Below the pieces are notes generated by a model. It was not told the DNA's origin. It did no database searches and was given only the letters and a program-made list of their open reading frames with translations. Below, piece after piece: positions 15,990-23,990 of a DNA stretch of 64,000 nucleotides. Source of the stretch: Candidatus Anammoxibacter sp. (lineage in GTDB: Bacteria; Planctomycetota; Brocadiia; Brocadiales; Anammoxibacteraceae); contig JAIQZQ010000115.1 of assembly GCA_021777105.1 (NCBI GenBank), forward strand, positions 1-64,000. The letters run 5' to 3'. The position numbers and the translations under genes are program-made. How positions within the stretch are numbered: the stretch's first letter is position 1; every line of letters starts with the position of its first letter.

Positions 15990-16484
15990 AACAAATTAAA
16001 AAAAGAGATAATTCTTGGTTCAAGTCTCTGTATTGAACCTGTCCGGCATAAACACGGACTTTTTAGATTGCTATTTTATTCTCGCATTGATTTTGTGGAA
16101 AATATGGGAACCGGTATCGGCAAAATTAAAGCTCTGGTAAAAAAAGCCAAAACCCCGACGCTGCGATTTGAATTTGGCGATTTTTATACGATTATTTTCC
16201 CAAGAAGTTCAGTTGAGCCTTTAAATGCGCCTTTAAATGGAAATGAGCCTCTAAATGCGCCTTTAAATGAAAATGAGCCCCTAAATGAGCCTCTAAATGA
16301 GTTGTTAAAAGAGATAAAACAGAACCCGTCTGCCACGAGAGATGACCTTATCGGGAAACTTGGAAGAAGCCGGGCAACGATCACACGGCAGATTCAAAAA
16401 CTCAAGGAGATGAATTTAATTCAACGAATCGGATCGGACAAAAGCGGACATTGGGAGGTTTTGGATGAAGGAGCTGGGGTATGA
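15990..16484 (+). pseudogene. C-terminal remnant of an AlbA_2/GHKL-type regulator
   Basis: The plus-strand frame ending at 16484 encodes RIDFVENMGTGIGKIK. This is the segment found before the linker in AlbA_2-HATPase_c_4 regulators; compare ESWGRGIEKI in the intact gene at 4.1-5.8 kb. A Pro-Leu-Asn repeat linker (EPLNAPLN units) and a winged helix (RDDLIGKLGRSRATITRQI) follow. The AlbA_2 domain and most of the ATPase-like domain are absent, and upstream codons do not continue the family pattern, which suggests a 5' deletion with a frameshift near 16060. The linker repeat differs in sequence from GENxAEKLG but occupies the same place. The fragment may still be translated. Confidence 0.65.
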
Positions 16485-16539
16485 ATAAACCAATTTCAGT
16501 AATTGCAGACATTAATCCGCCTTTATCACCAAAATATTA

Positions 16540-16690
16540 ATCCGGTTTTCCCCCCAGCTTTTTTGGCGTCTTTCTTTGGCTGGCTTTTCTGATTCGTTCA
16601 CTTTGTTATCTAATAAATTTTGCTTACGAATTTTGTTCAGCATTTCAGTTGACTAATGTGCGCTTTTTGCGCATTGCTTTTTTCAATCAG
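16540..16690 (-). pseudogene. Internally deleted remnant of an AlbA_2-type gene
   Basis: Bases about 16555-16645 align with 4580-4665 inside the intact AlbA_2 gene (shared TTTTGGCGTCTTT, then GTTCACTTTNTTATC, then AATAAATTTTGCTT). Immediately after, 16651-16690 resembles 5788-5830, the region just upstream of that gene (shared GACTAATGNG and TTTTGCGCAT). About 1.1 kb of gene body is therefore missing between two retained segments. Confidence 0.6.
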
Positions 16691-16753
16691 TTTGCCGCTG
16701 TCAAAATATATTTTAGATGTCTGGTTATAACGTTTCTATTTTAATAAACAGAT

Positions 16754-16968
16754 TCATTCATCGTCTGGTTTGTGCTCATCAATTATTCTATCTGTTTCTT
16801 TGCTGGAGCAATATTGTAGACTGCCTCCACACGTTTAAGCCAAGCATTAGAACGCGCGCAAAACTCATCGTTATCAATAACGCCAATGGTTCTAAGAAAC
16901 ATTTGGAGCAATCTACAAGATTGCTCCTGCCCGCGTCCGCCGAAGGCGTTATTTAATAAAAACAACAT
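16754..16968 (-). pseudogene. Fragment carrying a duplicate of the large nuclease gene's 3' end
   Basis: The last 12 codons (DRIIDEHKPDDE then stop; about 16757-16797) are almost identical in DNA to the 3' end of the large gene at 18581. Upstream codons read as protein (RTIGVIDNDEFCARSNAWLKRVE) but sit in another frame, so one base is gained or lost near 16795. It is a frameshifted fragment of an unknown gene with a shared tail. It directly precedes the sugar dehydrogenase stop codon. Confidence 0.5.
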
Positions 16969-18515
16969 TACTCCACCTCAACAAACATGCCCCAGGCCAG
17001 GCCGGCGTCAAATGCTTTTTTGTTGAATCTAACGGTTCCGTTATCGTTTGGGGCGGCCCAGGCTATCCAGTCTACTCCTTTGTTTATTGCGGTGATTGTA
17101 AAGGGGATTTCGCCGTTGGCGTCTGTAATCGCTTTGGCAGGCTCTACTTTTATTGATTGCCTGTTGCCGGAGATTTTGGTTGATATTTCAACTTGAACGC
17201 CGGGTTCTACTTTTGAGAGCGCTAAAACACAATTTTCCGTGTCGCCTACATCAAGGTTTAATCTTTCAATTCCTGTAAAATGCGCCTTTTGCAATTCAGT
17301 GTTGCATTTGAATGTAAATATTTTGTTATCGGGCGGCTCCGGCGTTTCTTCCGGCGTTGGTGATGGCGGTTGGTCAGAAGCAATTTTGTAAATGGCTCCG
17401 TTGAGGTCAACAACGTATATTTCGCCGGTTTCGTCTTCGCCGAACGAGCTTATTGAAAGTTGGGTTTGCAGGAGTTCAGACCGCGTCCATGTTCCTGTTA
17501 ACGATTCTTCAATAGTCCAGATTGTTGATGAAACAAAATCCGCGAACAGGTATTTGCCGGCTAGTTCCGGTATTGCTGTTCCGCGATACACATATCCGCC
17601 GGTTATTGAGTTGCCTTCGGCATGGGAATACTCTGTGATAGGGGGGATCAAACCTGTCCGGTCGCAATCTAAAACGCTTTGGAAACAGTGGAGCCCTTCC
17701 ATAATGTTCCATCCGTAATTGCCGCCTTTTTCAATTATGTTAACCTCTTCAAAACTATTTTGACCTACATCCGCTAAGAACAGTTTTCCGGTTTGCCTGT
17801 CAAACGAGAACCTCCAAGGGTTGCGCAACCCATACGCCCATATTTCGCCAAGGCCGGTTTTGTCAACAAATGGGTTGCCCGTGGGGACAGAGTAGGGGGT
17901 TGCGTTGTCTACATCTATGCGGAGAAGGGAACCTAACAATGTGCCTTTGTTTTGCCCGTGCCCCAGCGGATCGCCTCCGCTGCCTCCGTCGCCCATGCCT
18001 ATGTAAAGGAAGCCGTCCGGGCCAAACTGTATTTGCCCGCCGTTATGATTGCCGAATGGTTGGTCTATTTCAATGACCACTTTTTCTTCAGAATCGGCTT
18101 CATCTTTATTGTCCGTTTTGGCTCTGTATTCCGCCACAACTGTTTTAAGGTTTGTGTCAAATGCAGTGTAGTTTACAAAGAACCTGCGATTGCTCGCAAA
18201 ATCAGGATGAAACGCCACGCTCAACAGCCCTTTTTCCCCGCCGGAATTTACCTTGCTCTTAATATTCAAAAAAGGAGCGGGCATTAATTGTCCGTTTTTT
18301 AGAATTAAAATTCTACCAGGCTGTTCAACAATAAACAGCCTGCCGCTGCCGTCTCCCGCGTGGGTTGTGAAAACCGGGCTTGAGAGGGCCCCGGTTATTT
18401 TTTCAAGATTTATTACAGGATTGCCGGCTGCATTTTTAGGGGCACTGATAAAACTACTTACGCCGAGGAATATGGTTAATATAAATAGTTGTTTTTTGTT
18501 TATGTTGTATCTCAT
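16968..18515 (-). CDS. Exported PQQ-type glucose/sorbosone dehydrogenase
   Basis: This 515-residue protein of the soluble glucose/sorbosone dehydrogenase (six-bladed propeller) family would oxidise a sugar, with PQQ as cofactor in characterised members. Residues 1-30 form a signal peptide (basic start, hydrophobic FILTIFLGVSSFISA). Family hallmarks are HAGDGSGRLFIVEQPGRI near 55, GDGGSGGDPLGHGQNKG near 175, RNPWRFSFDR, and GNYGWNIMEG. After a Pro-rich hinge (about 385-400) comes an Ig-like or unassigned C-terminal domain of about 115 residues. It is presumably periplasmic or extracellular. No PQQ synthesis genes are in the window, and the gene is out of character with its accessory neighbours. 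Confidence 0.88.
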   Translation of the reverse strand: MRYNINKKQLFILTIFLGVSSFISAPKNAAGNPVINLEKITGALSSPVFTTHAGDGSGRLFIVEQPGRILILKNGQLMPAPFLNIKSKVNSGGEKGLLSVAFHPDFASNRRFFVNYTAFDTNLKTVVAEYRAKTDNKDEADSEEKVVIEIDQPFGNHNGGQIQFGPDGFLYIGMGDGGSGGDPLGHGQNKGTLLGSLLRIDVDNATPYSVPTGNPFVDKTGLGEIWAYGLRNPWRFSFDRQTGKLFLADVGQNSFEEVNIIEKGGNYGWNIMEGLHCFQSVLDCDRTGLIPPITEYSHAEGNSITGGYVYRGTAIPELAGKYLFADFVSSTIWTIEESLTGTWTRSELLQTQLSISSFGEDETGEIYVVDLNGAIYKIASDQPPSPTPEETPEPPDNKIFTFKCNTELQKAHFTGIERLNLDVGDTENCVLALSKVEPGVQVEISTKISGNRQSIKVEPAKAITDANGEIPFTITAINKGVDWIAWAAPNDNGTVRFNKKAFDAGLAWGMFVEVE

Positions 18516-18580
18516 AATGTTATCCCGTATAAATTGTAGAATTTAGTATTATAGCTCTTACTTGAATTCGGTAATATGAT

Positions 18581-21500
18581 TTATTTTTCATCGTCTGGTT
18601 TGTGCTCATCAATTATTCTATCCGCTTCTCTATCATAAGTGTCTGCGACACCACGTATAGATGCGGCTAGTCGTTGAAAACCGGCGTTTTCAACGGCATT
18701 GGCTTGTTTCCTATATTTTTTTGCCAACCCTCTTTCCGGTTTGCCGGTAGGGTCTACCGTATGAACACCTCGAGAATTGTAAGTCGCTGTACAATATCCA
18801 TCGCGCATTTCCTCGGTTCCTTTCCTGTTAAGCACTTCTGCGAGCGCTTTATGTATCCACAAACCAGAAGGGTCTGCAGGGCTGTAAAAAAGGATTTCAC
18901 CTATGTTTAAGAGCGCAACGTCAACATGTCCTGTTTCGGTGCATATGTTCAAAGTTTTTTTTAACCATTTATCAAAATGTACTGCATCAAAACTTCCATC
19001 TTTTTGCATTCCTGGAACAACATGCCATTTGTCAAGCAAGCTCCAAGCATTTGTAGCTATTGCTTTTTCTTGTTCAGTTAGTTCTTTATCAGTTTTAGGC
19101 ACATCCTTTGAACAATAAATTAATCGGATTACTTCACAAAAAAAAGATGAGTCTGTAGCTAAACGATTTTCCAAATATTTTGGGGTTACGTCATGGTCAT
19201 TGTTTAATAATGGCAAATAAGCCCATTCAACACGAAACAAATCATCTGAAGTTACGGCTTTGTCATTCTGCAACGCTTTAATTATTTCCGCAATTTTATA
19301 TGTGTCATTCTGTTGAAGTTGTTCTTGTGTTGATAATGATGACATAAGCACAGTGACTGTCCGTGGTATATCCAATGTTTTTTTGTCATAAAGGTCTTTA
19401 GATATACATTCTAATGCAGCATGCGGCCTTCCATGCTCAACTAGTTTGTCTATTGCAAAACTTAGATCACAATCAGTTTGGTATGGATTTACAAATGTCT
19501 GTTGCCAATACAACGAGTCTTTATCCGTAAGGATTAAGCTAACTCTTTGCCATGTTTCTATTGTAAATGGCAGAAATGAACAGAAGCGAGCTATTTGCGG
19601 TTTTGTCCACTCTTTGGCAATTGTATTATCCACCCAATCCCAATCTTTATGCAGGTGTCTACTCAATACATAAGCGCTGGCAAACAGTTTTAATTCGATT
19701 TTGTCATAGTCTAAAAAAGCAGGAAGAATTTTGACGTCAATTGAATCATTCGCAATCTCTCCTAAAGATTGACCAACGTTTGAAGGTGAATTTATTCTAT
19801 TTACAAAATTAAGAACACCGTCTATTCCGCAAACGTTTAATATAATTTTCAATGCTTTTTGACGTCTTTGTTCAATTTGTGCCCTTTGTTTTTGCCAATC
19901 ACCTCTTTTTTCATACAATTCAAAATCTCGACCATTAAATAGGCGAACATAGAGATTCAATGGATTTGTTGGTTCAAGTTTGCCGGCAATTTTGTCAAGT
20001 TTTTTTATTGTATTAGAATCAAGTGCCCACTTGGCATCGGAATAACGTTTATGTTTTGTTGTGAAATTGACCAATCCGGTCCACAAACCCATTTTTATTT
20101 CTTCTGGTTTAGACGCAATCGAATCAGAAGATAGATAAGTCAATAGCATATCTAAAGCTTTTTTGGGTAAATTATCTAGGTTCGTAATGAGATCATTCAA
20201 CCTGTCTATATTATCTTTTGCTTTTTCAACGGCAAATTCCGAATAGAAATAAATTTGTTTCCAATATTCTTTGATTGAAATTTTTACATTCCATTCTTTA
20301 GGAATAGATTCCCTGAATGTTGGTTTACGTGATCCCATAGTCATCTGCCTCTGTTTAGGGATAAGACATAGCAGTAGTTTCCAGGCAACATCAGGCAGTT
20401 CCTTTTCAAGTGTTTTGACTGCTACTTTGCGTTTATCTAACGTAGCTATTGTCTGAGGATGCCATGGTAAAATTATTGTCGATAGGGAGCTTGATGGACG
20501 GTTGCCCGAATTTCCCCCAGGGTCGCGTTCTGCGAGCTCCCCAAGAATAATAAAAACACGAACAATAAATTCTTCCTCCCAGGCTAGCGTTTCAAGCGCC
20601 CATAATAAACCAGTCATGTAATTACGTCCCGTAATATCGCTACCCTCTTGTGTATAAATGTTATCAAAAGGGCAGGGCTTTTTGTGAAATGCCTCTTCGA
20701 CTGTTTTCAGAAACTCATTGGGCGCGGCTTCTGCTATTAAAGGCAGTAAATCGTTTAAGCTGGCCCAAAGCTGCCAATCTGCTTCTTTGAAGATTTCTCG
20801 AATAGATAAGATCGCTGTGCCTTCTGCTTTATTCAGAGAACAATTTGTTAACGATTTTGAACAACAACCAATCAACGCTAAAGTTTCAACAAAGCCTTTT
20901 CTTAGTTGATGTGAATGTTTTAGAATTTTTCCATGAATGCCGGCCGTAAATCTATCTTCTTTAGGCAATTCAAATTTTGGGTCATGTTCTGTGAGTACTT
21001 TAACCACACATTTCGGGAAAAGGTCTAGGTTGTTATCAAAAATCCTTGTGCCTAAAGTCTGCCAAAGCTTTTTTCGGTCTTTTACACTCCAGATGCCATT
21101 TTTTAGAACAATTGGGCTTTCAGGTTGCTGTAAAACATCGCGTAGTTTAGGAATCCAATTACTGTATTCGTTTCTAGCTAACTTACTAATGATTGCTTTA
21201 TCATAATCTGAGTTCTCGTTCCATGAGCCAACAATGTTTGCGATTGCCAATTCCGGCGCATTAGGGTGATTATTCCAATTTTTAACAACGATTTTTGTTG
21301 TGTCTGTTACATATTCTTTTGGAATTTCTAATGCCGGAACTTTTTTAAATGCGGCTCTTATTTCTTCGGGAAGTGAATCAACTGTGATTAAACCAGAGTT
21401 TTCACTTATCCTTTGAACATGGTCATTTATTTGCGCTAATATATTATTGGCATTATTGCGGGAATATTGATTGATTAAAGTGTGCAACAATGAAAGAGTC

Positions 21501-22129
21501 ACGCCCTTTATATCCAAATCGTAGATAAGCACATGAAATGATTTTAAAAAGCGCAATAACTCGTCTTTTGTCAAATCTGTGTTATTATTTGCCTTTTTTA
21601 AATGAGTTCTAAAGACATCTAATTTTTTGCGTTGCCCATTGCTGGTGAATGTTGCGCGTTCAATTCTTGTGATAAAATCTTCCGCGTTTTCAGAATATCT
21701 TGCTTGTTCCAGCAGCCTTCTTACATCATTCGTGTCAGTGGCGGATAATGGGCCGCTGATTAAGGCTATTGCATCATTAGATGCTGCGGAAAAGACTGTT
21801 GGATTATTAAAATCTTTCCATGCGGCCTGTATTACCTCAAAGAATATTTTATTCCTCTCTGTAATTTTTACAGAATGCTTGATTTGGCCAATTAATTTTG
21901 TATGTTTTCCTGTGTCAGGCGCCTTGCAATAAACAATTAAGTCGTCAGTTTCAAAACCCTGGTATTTTCCTTGAAGCTTAATTTTCTCAATAGGCCATGT
22001 TGGAAGGCATGGTGAAAAGCCGCCGGCAAGCATTAATACTGCAAAAGCAGACTGCACACGGTTTTCAAAATGTGGGCCTAGGCCTCCAGTTGATGACGGA
22101 TTGCTAATTTGTTTGCTATTTTCGTTCAC
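18581..22129 (-). CDS. Very large protein with PD-(D/E)XK-like N-terminus and helical body; candidate defence effector
   Basis: The GTG at 22129 has GAGGGGGG four bases upstream and gives 1182 residues; the open frame extends 92 codons further to a TTG, but that part is a KilA-N remnant. The N-terminus reads GGLGPHFENRVQSAF, then FETDDLIVYC and LIGQIKHS. This E ... D ... QxK order is typical of Mrr-like and Cap4-like (DUF4297) nuclease folds. A SGPLSATDTNDVRRLLEQAR region and a long alpha-helical body follow. No Walker A motif was found, so it is not an obvious STAND ATPase. The C-terminus is hydrophilic. It is not recognised as a named family; a nuclease-type defence protein is the leading inference. 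It lies next to an ORF6N gene. Confidence 0.65.
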   Translation of the reverse strand: MNENSKQISNPSSTGGLGPHFENRVQSAFAVLMLAGGFSPCLPTWPIEKIKLQGKYQGFETDDLIVYCKAPDTGKHTKLIGQIKHSVKITERNKIFFEVIQAAWKDFNNPTVFSAASNDAIALISGPLSATDTNDVRRLLEQARYSENAEDFITRIERATFTSNGQRKKLDVFRTHLKKANNNTDLTKDELLRFLKSFHVLIYDLDIKGVTLSLLHTLINQYSRNNANNILAQINDHVQRISENSGLITVDSLPEEIRAAFKKVPALEIPKEYVTDTTKIVVKNWNNHPNAPELAIANIVGSWNENSDYDKAIISKLARNEYSNWIPKLRDVLQQPESPIVLKNGIWSVKDRKKLWQTLGTRIFDNNLDLFPKCVVKVLTEHDPKFELPKEDRFTAGIHGKILKHSHQLRKGFVETLALIGCCSKSLTNCSLNKAEGTAILSIREIFKEADWQLWASLNDLLPLIAEAAPNEFLKTVEEAFHKKPCPFDNIYTQEGSDITGRNYMTGLLWALETLAWEEEFIVRVFIILGELAERDPGGNSGNRPSSSLSTIILPWHPQTIATLDKRKVAVKTLEKELPDVAWKLLLCLIPKQRQMTMGSRKPTFRESIPKEWNVKISIKEYWKQIYFYSEFAVEKAKDNIDRLNDLITNLDNLPKKALDMLLTYLSSDSIASKPEEIKMGLWTGLVNFTTKHKRYSDAKWALDSNTIKKLDKIAGKLEPTNPLNLYVRLFNGRDFELYEKRGDWQKQRAQIEQRRQKALKIILNVCGIDGVLNFVNRINSPSNVGQSLGEIANDSIDVKILPAFLDYDKIELKLFASAYVLSRHLHKDWDWVDNTIAKEWTKPQIARFCSFLPFTIETWQRVSLILTDKDSLYWQQTFVNPYQTDCDLSFAIDKLVEHGRPHAALECISKDLYDKKTLDIPRTVTVLMSSLSTQEQLQQNDTYKIAEIIKALQNDKAVTSDDLFRVEWAYLPLLNNDHDVTPKYLENRLATDSSFFCEVIRLIYCSKDVPKTDKELTEQEKAIATNAWSLLDKWHVVPGMQKDGSFDAVHFDKWLKKTLNICTETGHVDVALLNIGEILFYSPADPSGLWIHKALAEVLNRKGTEEMRDGYCTATYNSRGVHTVDPTGKPERGLAKKYRKQANAVENAGFQRLAASIRGVADTYDREADRIIDEHKPDDEK

Positions 22130-22405
22130 AATTCCCCCCTCAAGCCGTTTTGTTGTCAGATTACCTGTCAAGATCTTCATCTGTTGAATAGCGATTTTGT
22201 TAAGACGTTTAAGTTTTGTCTTTTGAGATAATCTTTCATTAATAAAAAACGTGTTCAGGTTTTTTATCCTGAGCATATTTAAGCCTGCCTGATTTTTAAT
22301 TCCCTCGAATTCGAGGGGTTTAAAATCAGTGTTGTTCAATTGTTCCCAAATACCAATTATGCTGTTTTTGCCCGCTGTCTGCGTGTGGTTTGCCGGCTCA
22401 AGCAA
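22130..22405 (-). pseudogene. Internally deleted KilA-N domain remnant, in frame with the large gene
   Basis: The 92 codons in front of the large gene's GTG start encode GIWEQLNNTDFKPLEFEG, the start of KilA-N proteins. This is followed directly by LSQKTKLKRLNKIAIQQMKI, their C-terminal end. The roughly 200 residues normally between are missing. The remnant has no stop before the large gene, which could mislead automatic start calling. The alternative is a genuine N-terminal extension starting at a TTG. Confidence 0.6.
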
Positions 22406-22440
22406 GTTTCAACTACGTCTCAAACATATTAATCTCATTA

Positions 22441-23394
22441 TTAGCTTTGCGTCATTTCCAGTCTTTCTATAAGTGTAAATGCTTCTATATCAAATTTTGA
22501 GAATGCAAACCACTTTTTCCCCAAGTCTTTTAAGGAAGCCCCGAAGTGGTAAACATCTTTGTTGTCTATTATAATAAATCTGTCATGAGCATTTTTAAAT
22601 TCTTTAATTTCAATCATTGGGTATTGAGAGTTGTATTTTTTTACATCTAAGGCCATCTGTTTTGAAATTGTTTTTGTAAAAATATTAATTTTGACACACT
22701 TTTTTCTTTTAGAGAGTAAAGTAAGAACCGTGTCATCAACGTAATTGTCAATAATGATAATTGATTTCTTTGAAGCTCTGATAATATCCGATACAAATTT
22801 ATACGCATCAAACACCTGTCCGTCAAAAAATATTCCCTGTTTAGGTTTATGATCCTTCTCTTCTAATGCATTAAAAATAATGTTAAACTTTTCATCAGTT
22901 TCCAGCCTATGTTCGAGTTGTTTTCTTTCGAGAGTGTCGATACGTTGAAAAATACTGCCATTAGATGCGATGAACTTTCGCATTGCGACGAAGGTGTTTA
23001 TTATTTGTATGCTTATCTGTACTGCGGTTTCGCTCTTTAATACCGCAGAAAGCATGGCAACTCCTTGTTCGGTAAAAGCATAAGGCTGATAACGTCTCCC
23101 GCCTCGGTTTGTGTTTGAGGTCGCATTTTGCGACTTCAAACTTCTGTTTTTTGAGGTCGCATTTTGCGACCTCAAATATTCATTTTCTTCTAATGTCAGT
23201 TGGAAACAAAATTCGGCGGGAAATCTTTCGAAATTTCTTTTAACTTGTTCATTAAGCCGTTTCGTCTCAACTCCATAAAGTCTTGCCAAATCATCATCTA
23301 TCATGACTTGTATGCCACGAATTGTATAAATTAGGTTTTGTATTATATTAATCATCACTATCTCGGTTTTTGGCTTGAATTTCGCCTTTTTCAT
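22441..23394 (-). CDS. ORF6N (KilA-N superfamily) protein with PLD-like C-terminus
   Basis: The 317 residues begin with an ORF6N domain (about 14-115): YTIRGIQVMIDDDLARLYGV, NFERFPAEFCFQLT, and GGRRYQPYAFTEQGVAML. This DNA-binding fold is found in phage antirepressors and mobile islands. A helical linker follows, then a phospholipase-D-like segment (about 195-310) with HDRFIIIDNKDVYHFGASL. The HxK part of a PLD motif appears as HDRF, so catalysis is doubtful. The combination is common in bacterial islands, usually without known function. The segment SQNATSKNRSLKSQNATS is a small internal duplication encoded by palindromic DNA (23108-23178). A partial repeat A lies upstream. Confidence 0.82.
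   Translation of the reverse strand: MKKAKFKPKTEIVMINIIQNLIYTIRGIQVMIDDDLARLYGVETKRLNEQVKRNFERFPAEFCFQLTLEENEYLRSQNATSKNRSLKSQNATSNTNRGGRRYQPYAFTEQGVAMLSAVLKSETAVQISIQIINTFVAMRKFIASNGSIFQRIDTLERKQLEHRLETDEKFNIIFNALEEKDHKPKQGIFFDGQVFDAYKFVSDIIRASKKSIIIIDNYVDDTVLTLLSKRKKCVKINIFTKTISKQMALDVKKYNSQYPMIEIKEFKNAHDRFIIIDNKDVYHFGASLKDLGKKWFAFSKFDIEAFTLIERLEMTQS
23108..23178. repeat. Duplicated palindromes inside the ORF6N gene
   Basis: Two tandem palindromic units of form GAGGTCGCATTTTGCGACNTC lie about 20 bases apart and encode the repeated peptide SLKSQNATS. The arms are 9-12 bases and almost perfectly complementary. They sit exactly in the loop between two conserved parts of the ORF6N domain. Confidence 0.65.
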
Positions 23395-23460
23395 AAAATT
23401 TTCAGCAATAAACGTTTTCTGTTGCGCTTTGTGGCAACTCGTTTTCAGTAGATATGCATC

Positions 23461-23516
23461 GGGAAATTATATTAACACATTGATTTCTTATGTAACAGTT
23501 AAAATCAACGCCCCGT
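23461..23516 (+). repeat. Dispersed repeat A, partial copy 3
   Basis: The core (GGAAATTATATTAACNCATTG, then GTTAAAATCAACGC) matches the middle of repeat A. It lies 65 bases upstream of the ORF6N start, in the same relative orientation as the other two copies. Confidence 0.6.
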
Positions 23517-23807
23517 TTGCGCTTATAATTAAGACTTTGGTCGGTCAATTCTACAAAACTTACAGATTTTGCGCAATTAGAAAGCATTACAAGACGCGAA
23601 GTAAATTGTTGTATTATTAATGTTAAAAAATGTCCGGGTTTGTGATATGAACTAATTAGCTGTTTGAGGTTGCTTTATCTCTATGAGAAAGAATGTGGGC
23701 CTCTATGCGGACGGGGTGTGAAAATCAAGTCGGCCTGAAGATGCGGGTAAAAAATACCAAGTTATTTCTTTCCGAGCCCATAGTCAAACAAATATACCCT
23801 GAGCTCT

Positions 23808-23871
23808 GGAGTTAAGGCTTTAGCCTTTTATTCATCGACAAATCTCGAAAACATCATGCTTTTAAGTATAT
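23808..23871 (-). mobile_element. MITE-like element, truncated copy 3
   Basis: Matches the right part of the copy at 32085-32249, including GGAGTTAAGGCTTTAGCC and the terminal CTCGAAAAC segment. The other half is missing. The surrounding 23395-23990 gap contains no supported gene. Confidence 0.65.
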
Positions 23872-23990
23872 TGGGGTTATGTGTTGACAATAGATTGTTA
23901 GCTTTTATAATTGATGGATTATTTTGAAAAAGATTTTTACTTGCCGTCTAAATATCAATTCACAGTTTTTTTTGAAAAGGAGGTTTGATT

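Noticed and set aside
18581..22405. STAND/AVAST NTPase identity for the large protein
   Set aside because: No Walker A or B motif could be found; only the nuclease-like N-terminus and a helical body are supported.
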